A stretch of 64,000 nucleotides of DNA from Azospirillum sp. B510 (GCF_000010725.1 NC_013855.1:1391110-1455109); one strand, 5' to 3'. Shown: positions 1-10,284, numbered from the stretch's first letter. Notes: a model not told the origin generated them from the letters alone. Numbers and translations: made by a program.

Positions 1-1962
1 CTGAAGGCGGGGCATTCCACGCAGCCGACCAATGGCTTGCAGGGATTCCAGGCGGTCCAGCGCCAGGTCCTGCCGGCCTCCGTGGTCGGCGATGCGCGCA
101 AGGGTCGTGTAGGCGGCGATCAGCGCGTCGGGCAACCCGTAGCGCTCCAGCACAGGCAACCGGCCAGCCATAAGGGTGACCGGGTCGTCGCCTTGCTCGC
201 TCTCCCAATTGGCCTGCGCAAGGAGCGCCGCCAGCATGCAGGCGACCGGATGACGACGGCCCAGGCGCTCCTCCGCACGCGCCAGCGCTGGGCGCAATTC
301 CCGGCTTGCCAGGCTATAACGGCCCTCCCAAAGGTGGCTGAGGCCGGTGCAGTACTCGGTGAAGCCGGACGACATCGGCGAAAAATCATCCGTCCCGTCA
401 CCGATGGCGACCCGCGCCAAGGCCAGCCGGGCTTGGTCCGGCTGACCGTCATAGAGGGCGAGAGTGGCTCTCGTCAGGCCGAGAATCTGGGCTTCGCCCT
501 GGCGCGCTTGCAACGGGGGAGTCGGCCACTGGGCGAGCACCTCCGTCATCACATCGACGCGGTCCGTGAAGCCCGCGGCCGTGACGCGGATGAGATCGGC
601 CTCGAAGCGTGCGGCGTCCGGCAGATCGGGTTGCGCCATGATGAGGTCGATCAGCGGCTGGACTTCGGCATTCCGCTCCCCCATGGCAAAAGCCCATGCC
701 ACAGGCGCCCAGAAGCCCGGATGCCGCTTGATCGCATCGGGGGAAAGCCGACTGTACCAGTCCAGCACTGTCGCGCTCTTCCCCTGGGTCGTCATGCTGT
801 GGGTATGACGCTCGACCAGCGACAGGGCGATTTCGCCATCTCCAGCGAGAAGCGCATGTTGGGCCGCTTCTTCATAGAGCTTGCGATCAGCATACCAGGC
901 GGTGGCTGCCTGGGACATTCTCTGCCGTTCCGCCGCGGGCAACTGGCCGAGTCTTTCGCGCAGCACTGCGCGCGCCAGCGGGTGCAGGCGCATCCAGTCG
1001 CCACCCTCCGAGCGCAACAACAGAGGCGTCTCGTCGTAGATCCGGTGCAGTTCCTGAACGATCAGCGTGTTGCCGAGCACCGCCGCGCAGAGGTCCGGAT
1101 GGATCGGATCGAAATGAGCGAGCCGCACCAGCAGATGTACGGCATCGGCGCTCTGGCGGTCGATCAGCGTGTCGATGAAATAACGCCGGATGTCGGCCGT
1201 CGCCGCCGAGAGAAGCCCTTCCATGTCGCCGCTGCGCTGCAACGCCGCCACCGCAAGCTGAATCCCCAGCGGCCAGCCCTCGGTCAATTCATGCAACTGC
1301 AAGGCGGCTTCCGGGTTGCACCGCCCACCCAAAGCCGCCGACAGGACGGCCATAGCCTCGTCGAGGCGGAAGCGGAGGTCCGGCGCCAGAACACGGGCGA
1401 TCGTCACGGTGCTCAAGGCGCCGCTGGCCATCAGGGCGCCGGTCGGCCGGGCCGCCAAGGCAATGTGCAGGTTGGCCGGCGCGTTGTTCAGCAGGAAGGG
1501 CAGGAGCTGGCTGCGGGTCTGCGAAGGCAGGAGATGAGCGTCGTCGAGAAGCAGCAGAACATCCACCGCCAGATCCGCGACCTCGGCGAGCCAGCCGGTC
1601 AACGCGTCCTGCGGATCGGAGCGGTCTTCGATCCATCGGGTGGTGGAATCGGAAAAGCCACGCTTGCCGCAAGAACTCCGCGCCGAGCAAATGAGCCCGC
1701 GCACCAGACGAAACGGGTCGTCGCGATGGTCCAGGCTGAGCCAGAAGGCAAGCCCGCCGCGGGCAAGCGCGTCGCGCCCCCATTGGATCAGTTGCGACGT
1801 CTTGCCGAAACCGGTCGGGGCCAGCATCACCGTCGCTTTGGCGCCCCTCAGTTCGATCCTGCTCAATTGCAATCGGTCGCGGTTCAGGAAACCGCGCACG
1901 GCACGCGGGGGCATGGACTTCAGGGTCAGCGCCGGATCGTGGCTCGAATTGTCAATCACCAT
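1..1962 (-). CDS. LuxR-family ATP-dependent transcriptional activator, MalT-like (5' part, runs off left edge)
   Basis: Open reading frame of 654 codons on the minus strand with no stop before the window edge, so the C-terminal part, including the expected LuxR helix-turn-helix, is outside. Residues 48-55 read APTGFGKT, the Walker A form usual in MalT/STAND regulators. A Walker B-like VLLLLDDAH segment lies near residue 130. The rest is helical TPR-like sequence typical of MalT sensor arms. The ATG at 1962 is the first start after an in-frame TGA at 1969-1971; no clear Shine-Dalgarno is visible. The family binds ATP and an inducer and activates neighbouring catabolic or transport genes. Its divergent position makes it the likely regulator of the operon beginning at 2329, but that is inference. 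Confidence 0.85.
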   Translation of the reverse strand, partial: MVIDNSSHDPALTLKSMPPRAVRGFLNRDRLQLSRIELRGAKATVMLAPTGFGKTSQLIQWGRDALARGGLAFWLSLDHRDDPFRLVRGLICSARSSCGKRGFSDSTTRWIEDRSDPQDALTGWLAEVADLAVDVLLLLDDAHLLPSQTRSQLLPFLLNNAPANLHIALAARPTGALMASGALSTVTIARVLAPDLRFRLDEAMAVLSAALGGRCNPEAALQLHELTEGWPLGIQLAVAALQRSGDMEGLLSAATADIRRYFIDTLIDRQSADAVHLLVRLAHFDPIHPDLCAAVLGNTLIVQELHRIYDETPLLLRSEGGDWMRLHPLARAVLRERLGQLPAAERQRMSQAATAWYADRKLYEEAAQHALLAGDGEIALSLVERHTHSMTTQGKSATVLDWYSRLSPDAIKRHPGFWAPVAWAFAMGERNAEVQPLIDLIMAQPDLPDAARFEADLIRVTAAGFTDRVDVMTEVLAQWPTPPLQARQGEAQILGLTRATLALYDGQPDQARLALARVAIGDGTDDFSPMSSGFTEYCTGLSHLWEGRYSLASRELRPALARAEERLGRRHPVACMLAALLAQANWESEQGDDPVTLMAGRLPVLERYGLPDALIAAYTTLARIADHGGRQDLALDRLESLQAIGRLRGMPRLQ

Positions 1963-2328
1963 GGGACTTCAACCAACCGGATTTTGGCCGCCCGGATGGG
2001 GGCCGGCGAACCAGACGGCGAACGGCCGGGTCGGGAATTTTGCCTACTTCATAACATACAGAAACACAGACGATACGCTATATAAACAATAATCTGGCGA
2101 TGACGGCCCGTCCGGAATGGTTGGAAACATCCGGCAAGTGCCGGTTCCGGCGGCAATGTCCAAAGGGCCGCGCCCATCGCCCACCCACCCCACTCTTCTC
2201 AGGGGGGGCATGCGCCTGGGCAAGATCGTAGGATTTGAACAGTACGTTCTGCTGAACATTCGAACCCCGCACCGTTGTGCGGCGATCGACGGCAGACTTT
2301 CCATCCACTGCGATTGGACTGCGAATCC
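1963..2328. promoter_or_regulatory. Divergent intergenic region between LuxR-type regulator and thiolase operon
   Basis: These 366 bases carry no convincing gene; the open frames across them are artefacts of GC-rich sequence. An AT-rich stretch at about 2045-2095 is the most promoter-like part for the leftward regulator. A short element with GAAC and GTTC arms at about 2238-2250 precedes the thiolase start. No terminator or RNA structure was recognised. Confidence 0.4.
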
Positions 2329-3570
2329 ATGGTCTCCTCCGTCTACATCATCGGTGTCGGCATGACCCAGTTTGCCCGGCACATCGAACGTTCCCTGCAG
2401 TCGCTGACCCAGGAAGCGCTGGAGGCCGCGCTACGCGATGCCGGGATCACCCGCGAGGACATCGGGCAGGTCTTCTATTCCGGTGTGACCCAGGGGCCGC
2501 TCCAGGGCCAGAATGCCGTTCCAGGACCGATCGTTCTCGGCAAGGTCGGTCTGGCGGGGATGCCGATCTGGAATATCGAGAATGCCTGCGCGTCCGGCAC
2601 CAGCGCCTTTCAACTGGCGGCGCAGGCGCTGCGGGCCGGGGCCTGCGAGGTCGCCCTTGCCATCGGCGCGGAGAAGATGAACATCGAAGACAAGCGCCGC
2701 GCCCTTGCTCTCTTCGAAGGCGGATGGGATGTCCTGACCGCCGAAGAGAACGCGGCGCGTCTGCTGGCGCTGGGAGAGGGAATGGAGATTCCGTCCGGCA
2801 GCGAATCGTCCCGTCCCTACAGTCGCTTCATGGCCATCTATGCAGCCATGTGCCGGTTCTGGATGAAGAACTTCGGCACCACTCAGCGGCAGATCGCGGC
2901 GGTGGCGGCCAAAAATCATATGCATTCGGTCCACAACCCTCTGGCGCAATACCAGCGTCCCTTCACCATTGAAGAGGTACTGGCGGCACAGCCCATCATC
3001 TATCCGCTGACCATGCCGATGTGCGCGCCGCTCTCCGACGGCGCCGCCGCGGTTATCCTGTGCGGCGAGGCCGGCCTAAAGAAATTCGGCATCGACCGGC
3101 GGCGGGCGATCCGGGTTGCCGCCACGGCGATCGCCACCGCGGCGCCCCGCGGACCGACCGAGTTCGAGAAGGCAGCCTGCCGCCGCGCCGCCCTTGCCGC
3201 CTACGAACAGGCGGGCATCGGTCCGGAAGAGGTGTCGGTGGTCGAGGCGCATGACGCCACCGCGATGGGTGAGCTCATGGCGGTGGAGTTCCTCGGTCTT
3301 ACGCCGATGGGCAGCGCCGGCGCCGCGGCCGAAGCCGGCGCGCTGTCGATCGGCGGCCGTGTTCCGGTGAACCCGTCGGGCGGGCTGGAGTGCAAGGGGC
3401 ACCCGATCGGCGCCACCGGCCTCAGCCAGATCCATGAGCTGGTCACCCAATTGAGAGGCGAGGCCGGGGCACGGCAGGTGGATGGCGCGACCGTCGCCCT
3501 GCAGGAAAATGGCGGCGGCCAGATCGGCTACGAAGAGGCCGTCGTCACCGTCAATATCTTCACCCGATGA
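2329..3570 (+). CDS. Thiolase-family protein (SCP-x / acetyl-CoA acetyltransferase-like)
   Basis: 413 residues, close to the usual length for SCP-x-type thiolases. The nucleophile region NACASGTSAF puts the active cysteine at about residue 87. HDATAMGE near residue 305 corresponds to the HDCF segment of these proteins, and the conserved histidine lies in KGHPIGATG (about 358). The C-terminal second cysteine of classical thiolases is replaced by a glycine-rich ENGGGQIG segment, as in the lipid-transfer subfamily. It would cleave a 3-oxoacyl-CoA (or aldol-like CoA ester) thiolytically in the cytoplasm. I chose the ATG at 2329 because family similarity begins at VSSVYIIGVG; an upstream ATG at 2275 adds non-family sequence. 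It leads a run that continues with DUF1302, DUF1329, YCF48-like and RND genes. Confidence 0.85.
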   Translation: MVSSVYIIGVGMTQFARHIERSLQSLTQEALEAALRDAGITREDIGQVFYSGVTQGPLQGQNAVPGPIVLGKVGLAGMPIWNIENACASGTSAFQLAAQALRAGACEVALAIGAEKMNIEDKRRALALFEGGWDVLTAEENAARLLALGEGMEIPSGSESSRPYSRFMAIYAAMCRFWMKNFGTTQRQIAAVAAKNHMHSVHNPLAQYQRPFTIEEVLAAQPIIYPLTMPMCAPLSDGAAAVILCGEAGLKKFGIDRRRAIRVAATAIATAAPRGPTEFEKAACRRAALAAYEQAGIGPEEVSVVEAHDATAMGELMAVEFLGLTPMGSAGAAAEAGALSIGGRVPVNPSGGLECKGHPIGATGLSQIHELVTQLRGEAGARQVDGATVALQENGGGQIGYEEAVVTVNIFTR

Positions 3571-3736
3571 CCGGCTGACCGCCGGAAGCGCCACCACCAA
3601 CGCCGTCACCGCCATTGTGCCAGTCCCGCCGTCGCCCGACGCGAAGGCCAGGCAGGTCCATCGCACGCTGTGACCACATGAAAGACAATAATAAAAATAA
3701 ACATTCAGCGAAACACCGTCAGGGATGGAAGTAAAA

Positions 3737-5407
3737 ATGAAGAGAATCCATAGATCTTCCAGGCCAACGTTGCGGCGTCCAGAAGGGTCCGCACTAACCT
3801 TGATCGCGGTGGCGTTTGCAGGGTCGGCCGCCGCAGCACAGATCGAAACCGACATCCCGGATCTAAAGCTGCGCTGGGACAACACACTCAAGTACAGCTC
3901 CAGCTACCGGCTGCGCGACGCCGACGACACCCTGTTGGGCAACGCCAATCTCAGCGACGGCGACACCAATTTCCGCAAGCGCGGCCTCACGTCCAACCGC
4001 GTCGACCTGCTCAGCGAGTTCGAGGCCGGTTACAGGCAGTTCGGCCTCCGCCTGAGCGGGGCCGCCTGGTATGATTCGGTCTACAACCACGGAAACCACA
4101 ATAACACAGCCGGCGTCTTCGGCCCGGGGACCAGCGCCGTAAATTCGTCGGACATTTCCGGCCCGACCCAGTTCAATTCCTACACCCGCCGCGTGCATGG
4201 CCGTGATGCGGAGTTGCTCGATGCGTTCGTCTCAGGAAATTTCAACGTAGGTGACCATCGGGCGACGGTGCGGCTGGGTCAACACAGCGTGATTTGGGGC
4301 GAGAGCCTGTTCTTCGGCGACAACGCGATCGCCGGCGCGATGTCGCCGGTCGATCAGGCCAAGGCGCTGTCCGTGCCCAATCTTCGCTTCCAGGAACTCC
4401 TGCGCCCGGTTCCGCAGGCATCAGCGCAGATCCAGCTCACCGACGCGCTGACCGCCTACAGCTTCTACCAGTTCAGTTGGCGCCCGAATCGCTCGCAGGG
4501 GGCCGGCAGCTATTTCTCGCCGATCGATTTCCAGGCGGGCGGCGACCTGATCCTGACTCCCGCCGGCGCACTCCACCGCACCGCTACGCGCGATGGCAAG
4601 AACAGCGGACAGGGCGGCGTCGCCCTGCGACTGCGGGAGGAGGATGTCGATTTTGGCCTGTATGCCGTCCGCTTCAACGACAAATCCAGCCAGATCGTCA
4701 CCAATCCGCTCAGGGGCACCTTCTACGAAGCCTATCACAACGGCATCAACGCCTTCGGCGCCAGCGCCAACCGCAGCATGGGATTGTTCAACTACGCCGT
4801 CGAAACGTCCATCCGCACGAACCAGGATCTGCTGTCCCCGAACGCCTACGACCTCGGCAATGGACCGCGCTATGCGGTGGGGCGGACCTTCCACGCCAAC
4901 GTCTCGGCCTTCGGATCGAATCTCGGCACCACACCGCTGTGGGACGACGCCTCCCTGGTCGGCGAGGTGGCCTTCGCGCGCGTGCTCAGCGTGCAGAAGA
5001 ACGCCGACACGTTGAGCGGCTGCCAGCCGACCAGCTTCCCAGGTTCGGTGTGCGCGCCCAACGGCACACGCAACAGCCTGCGTTTCCAGGTGCTGTTCGA
5101 ACCCGTCTACTATCAGGCGCTTCCGGGGGTGGACCTGCGTCTTCCTATCGGGCTGGGCTATCAGCCCAAGGGGTCGCGCAACATGGTTGGCGTGGCCCCC
5201 CTGCCCGAGAATAGCGGCTCACTCAATCTCGGTGTGAAGGCGACCTATCTCGATGTTTGGCAGCTCGGTCTGAACGTCACCCATTACTTCGGAAATTCCG
5301 GAGTTCTCGTCAGTCCGGTCAGCGCCGGGGGTACGCAGGCTTGGAATTACAAACAGTATTTCCGGGATCGTGACTTCATTTCACTGAACGTGAGCCGCAC
5401 GTTCTGA
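3737..5407 (+). CDS. DUF1302 family outer-membrane protein
   Basis: 556 residues. A signal peptide ends near AGSAAAAQ (about residue 30), followed by a mature chain rich in alternating polar and aromatic residues and ending in a phenylalanine (NVSRTF), as outer-membrane beta-barrels do. DUF1302 proteins are FadL/porin-like and are commonly found beside DUF1329, YCF48-like and RND genes in clusters for hydrophobic compounds. The start at 3737 has a GGAAG ribosome site five bases upstream; an in-frame ATG at 3725 is possible. A 166-base AT-rich leader separates it from the thiolase, so it may have its own promoter. Likely role: substrate passage across the outer membrane (inference). Confidence 0.88.
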   Translation: MKRIHRSSRPTLRRPEGSALTLIAVAFAGSAAAAQIETDIPDLKLRWDNTLKYSSSYRLRDADDTLLGNANLSDGDTNFRKRGLTSNRVDLLSEFEAGYRQFGLRLSGAAWYDSVYNHGNHNNTAGVFGPGTSAVNSSDISGPTQFNSYTRRVHGRDAELLDAFVSGNFNVGDHRATVRLGQHSVIWGESLFFGDNAIAGAMSPVDQAKALSVPNLRFQELLRPVPQASAQIQLTDALTAYSFYQFSWRPNRSQGAGSYFSPIDFQAGGDLILTPAGALHRTATRDGKNSGQGGVALRLREEDVDFGLYAVRFNDKSSQIVTNPLRGTFYEAYHNGINAFGASANRSMGLFNYAVETSIRTNQDLLSPNAYDLGNGPRYAVGRTFHANVSAFGSNLGTTPLWDDASLVGEVAFARVLSVQKNADTLSGCQPTSFPGSVCAPNGTRNSLRFQVLFEPVYYQALPGVDLRLPIGLGYQPKGSRNMVGVAPLPENSGSLNLGVKATYLDVWQLGLNVTHYFGNSGVLVSPVSAGGTQAWNYKQYFRDRDFISLNVSRTF

Positions 5408-5424
5408 TCCCCCTGGAGAAATCG

Positions 5425-6798
5425 ATGAAACTGAATTCGCTTTTCCTGAGCGCGGTTCTGGCCGCGAGCGTCTCAGCCGGCCTGCCCGCCGTCGCCGCCG
5501 TCAGCGAACAGGAGGCCCAGCAGCTCAAGTCCACCCTGACCCCCCTGGGGGGCGAACGCGCCGGCAACAAGGACGGAACCATCCCCGCCTGGAACGGCGG
5601 GGAAGTCAAGCTGCCGTCCGGCTTCACCTCGGCGCAGCGCCGCCCGGATCCCTTCGCGGCCGAAAAGCCGCTCTACTCGATCAGCGCCAAGACCATGGCC
5701 CAATACGCCGACGCGCTGACCGACGGCCAGAAGGCGATGCTGCAACGCTATCCGAACTACCGGATGGACGTCTACCCGACCCACCGCACGGCGGTGGCGC
5801 CGCAATGGGTTTATGACAACACCCTCAGGAACGCCACGCGGGCCAAGCTGGTCGACGGGGCCAACTATCCGATCCCGTCTGGCGCCTACGGCGGCCCGCC
5901 TTTCCCGATCCCGAAATCGGGGCTGGAGGTGATGTGGAACCATCTGCTGCGCTATCAGGGGACGCAGACCCGGACCATCAACGGGCAGACCTGGATGGTC
6001 ACCGCCGATGGCAAGAAGGTGATGGTCGTCAAGGGCGAGCAGGACATCCTGATGCCCTACTACGACCCGAACGGTTCGGCGGAAAAGTTCGACGGCGTCT
6101 TCTGGCTGACACGGGTGATGAACGACGGCCCGCCGATCCGCGCCGGCGAGGCCCTGGTCGGTCGCTTGCATGTTGACGACGCAAAAACCAACACCTGGGT
6201 GTACCTGACCGGCCAGCGCCGGGTGCGCAAGCTTCCCAACCCGAACGGCGACACGCCGCTGCCGACCTCGGCGGGTCTGCTGAGCTTCGACGAAGTCAGC
6301 GTCTTCGCCGGCGGACCCGGCCTGTTCGACTGGACGCTGGTCGGCAAGAAGGAGATGCTGATCCCCTACAACGCCTACAAGATGCTACAGCCCGACAATC
6401 CCGAAGCGCTGATGACCGGGGCGTTCCTCAACCCGGACCATGTCCGGTGGGAGCGGCATCGGGTCTGGGTGGTCGAAGCCAGCCTGAAGTCGGGCAAGCG
6501 TCATACCTCGCCGCGCAGCCGCTATTACGTGGACGAGGATTCCTGGCTCGCCGTCCTCGCCGACCGCTGGGACGCGAACGGACAGTTGTGGAAGACGCTC
6601 TATGGCATGCCGGTCACCTACGCGGAGATGAGCATGACCGAGATCGTGACCTTCGGCTTCTACGACCTCCTGTCCGGCGCCTGGTATGCGGGTCCCTTCA
6701 TGAACGCGCCGGCCTCCGCGATTGGCGTCACCCCCAGCACCGACCTGAAGGATTCGGACTTCACGCCCGACGCGATGGTCGGCAACCAGTTGCGTTGA
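5425..6798 (+). CDS. DUF1329 family periplasmic/outer-membrane protein
   Basis: 457 residues with an N-terminal signal peptide cleaved near AGLPAVAA (about residue 25). The body matches the DUF1329 family, which has a LolB/LolA-like lipoprotein fold and probably binds a hydrophobic ligand in the periplasm. Typical family features include the repeated YxPNYRMDVYPTHR-like region near residue 115 and the tryptophan-rich ERHRVWVVEA region near 345. A GGAG ribosome site precedes the ATG, only 17 bases after the DUF1302 stop, so the two are cotranscribed. The exact ligand is unknown. Confidence 0.88.
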   Translation: MKLNSLFLSAVLAASVSAGLPAVAAVSEQEAQQLKSTLTPLGGERAGNKDGTIPAWNGGEVKLPSGFTSAQRRPDPFAAEKPLYSISAKTMAQYADALTDGQKAMLQRYPNYRMDVYPTHRTAVAPQWVYDNTLRNATRAKLVDGANYPIPSGAYGGPPFPIPKSGLEVMWNHLLRYQGTQTRTINGQTWMVTADGKKVMVVKGEQDILMPYYDPNGSAEKFDGVFWLTRVMNDGPPIRAGEALVGRLHVDDAKTNTWVYLTGQRRVRKLPNPNGDTPLPTSAGLLSFDEVSVFAGGPGLFDWTLVGKKEMLIPYNAYKMLQPDNPEALMTGAFLNPDHVRWERHRVWVVEASLKSGKRHTSPRSRYYVDEDSWLAVLADRWDANGQLWKTLYGMPVTYAEMSMTEIVTFGFYDLLSGAWYAGPFMNAPASAIGVTPSTDLKDSDFTPDAMVGNQLR

Positions 6799-6808
6799 GG
6801 AGGGAACG

Positions 6809-7921
6809 ATGCATCGGACGCCGCGCCGGGCCGCTGTGCTCGCGCTGATCCTATGCGTTGGCAGCCTCGCTGCCGGCGCGGTGCCGGATCCGGTTTTCCG
6901 GGAAGCTGACCCGATGGAGCGGCCCGCCATGGCGACGCCCCGGGTGGAGCGGGTCACGCTGCTCGGGCTTGCCCAGGCCGGGCAGCGGCTGGTCGCGGTC
7001 GGGGAACATGGCGTGGCGCTCTATTCGGACGATGATGGCCGAACCTGGCGCCAGTCCGCAGTACCGGTCAGCGTGACGCTGACGGTGGTCCGCTTCGCCG
7101 ACGCGACCCATGGATGGGCAGCCGGCCATAATGGCGTGCTGCTGCGAACCGACGATGCCGGCGCGAGCTGGCAACGGGTGCTCGATGGCCGGGACGTCAT
7201 ACGCCTGTACCAGCAGGCGGCGGATCGGATCGCCACCGGCAATAGCCTGTCCAACGAACGGAGCCAGCTTGCGCAGAGCCAAGCCGCCCGGTTGGCCGCC
7301 CGGTTGGCCGAGGACGGGCCGGACAAGCCCTGGCTGGACCTGACCGTCGACTCCGCCGGCCGTCTATGGCTGGCGGGGGCCAATGGTCTGCTGCTGCGCA
7401 GCGAGGATGGCCGGCAGTGGGAAGCCTGGTCGTCCCATCTGGGCGATCCGGTGGACCGCCATCTCTATGCCGTGCAGACCAGGGGCGAGGAGATCGTCAT
7501 CGCCGGAGAACAGGGGGTGCTGCTGCGCTCCATTGACGGCGGCGAACATTTCGAATCTCTCTGCCTGCCTTACCGCGGCAGCCTGTTCACGCTGCAACTG
7601 GGCGAAGACGGGATGACGGTGGCCGGATTGCAAGGCAACGTCTTCCGGTCCATCGACGGCGGCCGCAGCTTCGTTCCGGTGCCGCTCCCGGCGCCGGTCA
7701 GCATCACCGCCAGCCTGCGGATGCCGGACGGCGGGACGCTCCTGGCCAATCAGGCCGGCGACCTCTACCGGCTCCATCAGGGAACGCTTCTCCCGCTCGG
7801 CGTCTCGGCGGGCAGCAATCCCTCGGCGCTGACCCTGGCCGCCGACGGCAGCCTCGTCAGTGCCGGCAGCCATGGCCCCAGCCGCATCGCGGCGCTTCCG
7901 ACAATGAGCGACCTCCGATGA
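6809..7921 (+). CDS. YCF48-related beta-propeller protein (exported)
   Basis: 370 residues with a cleavable signal peptide (hydrophobic ALILCVGSLAAGAV, residues 10-25). It has repeated propeller motifs of the type LYSDDDGRTW, LRTDDAGASW, LRSEDGRQW and RSIDGGRSF, spaced through the chain like BNR/YCF48 blades. GAGGAGGG lies just upstream of the start. It overlaps the downstream transporter gene by ATGA, so translation is coupled. In clusters with DUF1302, DUF1329 and RND proteins it probably acts as a periplasmic partner of the transporter; the molecular role is not established. Confidence 0.85.
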   Translation: MHRTPRRAAVLALILCVGSLAAGAVPDPVFREADPMERPAMATPRVERVTLLGLAQAGQRLVAVGEHGVALYSDDDGRTWRQSAVPVSVTLTVVRFADATHGWAAGHNGVLLRTDDAGASWQRVLDGRDVIRLYQQAADRIATGNSLSNERSQLAQSQAARLAARLAEDGPDKPWLDLTVDSAGRLWLAGANGLLLRSEDGRQWEAWSSHLGDPVDRHLYAVQTRGEEIVIAGEQGVLLRSIDGGEHFESLCLPYRGSLFTLQLGEDGMTVAGLQGNVFRSIDGGRSFVPVPLPAPVSITASLRMPDGGTLLANQAGDLYRLHQGTLLPLGVSAGSNPSALTLAADGSLVSAGSHGPSRIAALPTMSDLR

Positions 7922-10284
7922 CCGCATCCGTCGACAATCCTCACCTGGAGGACAGCGCGCTGCCCTTCGATCCGCGTTCAGGATCGATGATCGAGCGCCT
8001 GCTGTTCAATTATCGCCAGTGGATTCTCCTGCTGTGCGTCGCGGTGACGGTGCTGGCGGCTTTCCAGCTGCCCGGCCTGCGCAGCAACGGCAGCTTCGAA
8101 AAGATGATCCCGACGGAACATCCCTTCATCGTCAACTACCTGGCGATGAAGAGCGACTTGCCGAACCCGAACGTCATCCGGGTCGCCATCGAGGCGCCGA
8201 ACGGCGACATCTACGATGCGGACTTCCTCGAAACTCTGAGGCGGCTGACCAACGACCTGTTTTCGATTCCCGGCGTCGACCGGGTCGGCCTGAAAAGCCT
8301 ATGGACGCCGAACGCCCGCTGGCAGGGGGTCACCGAGGATGGGTTCGATGCCGGCACCCTGGTGCCGAACGACTACCAAGGCAGGCCGCATGACCTCCAG
8401 CAATTGCGCGTCAACGTGCAGCGGTCCGGAGAGGTCGGCAAGATCGTCGCCTTCGACGAGAAATCCGCCCTGGTTTCCGTCCCCCTGCTGGCCGACAACG
8501 CGCAGCAGCACCGCAAGCTGGATTATGGTTCGCTGAACGTCACGCTGGAGCAGCTTCGGGCGCGCTACGAGGCCCAGGGCGTGCGTATGCACGTCACCGG
8601 CTTCGCCAAGGTCGTCGGCGACCTGATCGAAGGCTTGCGGAAGATCGCCGCCTTCTTCCTGCTGTCGATCGTCCTGGCCATGGCGGTGCTGTATGCCCAC
8701 ACGCGGTGCGTGCGCAGCACCCTGCTTGTCGTGGCGTGCTCGCTGGTGGCCGTCGTCTGGCAGCTGGGCGCCCTGCCGGCGCTGGGCTTCGAACTGAACC
8801 CCTATTCCGTGCTGGTGCCCTTCCTGGTCTTCGCCATCGGCATGAGCCACGGCGCGCAGAAGATGAACGGTATCATGCAGGACGCGGGACGCGGCGCGCC
8901 GAAGGAGGTGGCCGCCCGCTACACCTTCCGCCGCCTGTTCCTGGCCGGGCTGACGGCGCTGTTGTGCGATGCCGTCGGCTTCGGCGTGCTGCTGATCATC
9001 CGCATCCAGGTCATCCAGGAACTTGCCATGATCGCCAGCCTCGGCGTGGCGATCCTGATCTTCACCAACCTGATCCTCCTGCCGATTCTCCTGAGCTATG
9101 TCGGCGTCAGCCCGCAGGCGGCGGAACGGAGCCTGCGGGCCGAGCGGGGCCAGAGCCATCCGGTGTGGCACTGGCTCGGCCGGCTAACCGAACCGCGCCG
9201 GGCCGCCGCCACGGTGGCGGTCAGCCTGGCGGCGGCTATCGCGGCCTTTCTGGTCAGCCAGCATCTGAAGGTTGGCGATCTTGACCCCGGCGCGCCGGAG
9301 CTTCGGTCGGACTCGCGTTACAACCGCGACAACGCGTTCATCAACGCCCATTACGGTGCCAGCGGCGACATGCTCATCGTGATGGTGCGCACGCCGGTCG
9401 GCGAGTGTTCGGCCTATGATGCGCTGATGCGGGTCGATGCGCTGGACTGGAAGCTGCGCAGCCTGCCGGTCGTCGAAAGCACCGCGTCGCTTGCCAGCCA
9501 GCAGCGCCTGCTGTTGAGCGGCTACAACGAGGGCAGCCCGAAATGGTACGATCTGCCGCGCAACCGCGACATGCTCAACACCATCACCGCCAACGCGCCG
9601 CGCGGTCTGTTCAACGACAATTGCTCCGTGCTGCCGGTCACCGCCTACCTGCGCGACCACCGGGCCGATACCCTGGCGTCGGTGGTGGAGATGTCCGACG
9701 CCTATGCAAAGGCCAATGATAGCGACTCCGCCCGCTTCCTGCTGGCAGCCGGCAACGCCGGGATCGAGGCGGCGACCAACATCGTCGTCCGCCAGGCCAA
9801 TCGGGAGATGCTGCTCTGGGTTTACGGCGCGGTGCTGGTCCTATGCTTCGTCACCTTCCGGTCCTGGCGGGCGGTGCTCTGCACCATGCTGCCCCTGGCG
9901 CTGACCTCGCTGCTCTGCGAGGCGCTGATGGTCATGCTCGGCATCGGCGTGAAGGTCGCGACATTGCCGGTCATCGCGCTGGGCGTCGGCATCGGCGTCG
10001 ATTACGCGCTCTACGTGATGAGCATTCTGCTGGCCCACCTGCGCAAGGGCGAGCCGCTGCCGACCGCCTTCGAGGCGGCACTCCTCTTCACTGGGCGCAT
10101 GGTCATGCTCACCGGCTTCACGCTGGCGGCGGGCGTCACGGTCTGGGCCTGGTCGCCGATCAAGTTCCAGGCCGACATGGGGGTGCTTCTGGCCTTCATG
10201 TTCATCGGCAACATGGTCGGCGCCCTCGTGCTGCTGCCGGCGCTTGCCCGCTTTCTGCTGAAATCCGGGGCGCCCCGGGCCTGA
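7918..10284 (+). CDS. RND-superfamily / MMPL-type transporter
   Basis: 788 residues. There is one N-terminal transmembrane helix (about 33-50), a large soluble loop, a bundle of helices in the first half (about 240-400), a second loop and a second bundle (about 620-785). This is the duplicated architecture of MMPL/RND proteins, about 12 helices. LGVGIGVDYALYVM in the second bundle and FAIGMSHGAQKM in the first are the paired helix-4 segments of this family. It is proton-driven and sits in the inner membrane. Given its neighbours it probably moves a hydrophobic substrate or lipid between membranes. Start ATG overlaps the preceding stop. Confidence 0.88.
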   Translation: MTASVDNPHLEDSALPFDPRSGSMIERLLFNYRQWILLLCVAVTVLAAFQLPGLRSNGSFEKMIPTEHPFIVNYLAMKSDLPNPNVIRVAIEAPNGDIYDADFLETLRRLTNDLFSIPGVDRVGLKSLWTPNARWQGVTEDGFDAGTLVPNDYQGRPHDLQQLRVNVQRSGEVGKIVAFDEKSALVSVPLLADNAQQHRKLDYGSLNVTLEQLRARYEAQGVRMHVTGFAKVVGDLIEGLRKIAAFFLLSIVLAMAVLYAHTRCVRSTLLVVACSLVAVVWQLGALPALGFELNPYSVLVPFLVFAIGMSHGAQKMNGIMQDAGRGAPKEVAARYTFRRLFLAGLTALLCDAVGFGVLLIIRIQVIQELAMIASLGVAILIFTNLILLPILLSYVGVSPQAAERSLRAERGQSHPVWHWLGRLTEPRRAAATVAVSLAAAIAAFLVSQHLKVGDLDPGAPELRSDSRYNRDNAFINAHYGASGDMLIVMVRTPVGECSAYDALMRVDALDWKLRSLPVVESTASLASQQRLLLSGYNEGSPKWYDLPRNRDMLNTITANAPRGLFNDNCSVLPVTAYLRDHRADTLASVVEMSDAYAKANDSDSARFLLAAGNAGIEAATNIVVRQANREMLLWVYGAVLVLCFVTFRSWRAVLCTMLPLALTSLLCEALMVMLGIGVKVATLPVIALGVGIGVDYALYVMSILLAHLRKGEPLPTAFEAALLFTGRMVMLTGFTLAAGVTVWAWSPIKFQADMGVLLAFMFIGNMVGALVLLPALARFLLKSGAPRA

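Noticed and set aside
37..2085. 682-codon open frame on the plus strand
   Set aside because: Its translation is arginine/glutamine-rich and resembles no family, while the opposite strand encodes a coherent MalT-like regulator with Walker motifs across the same bases.
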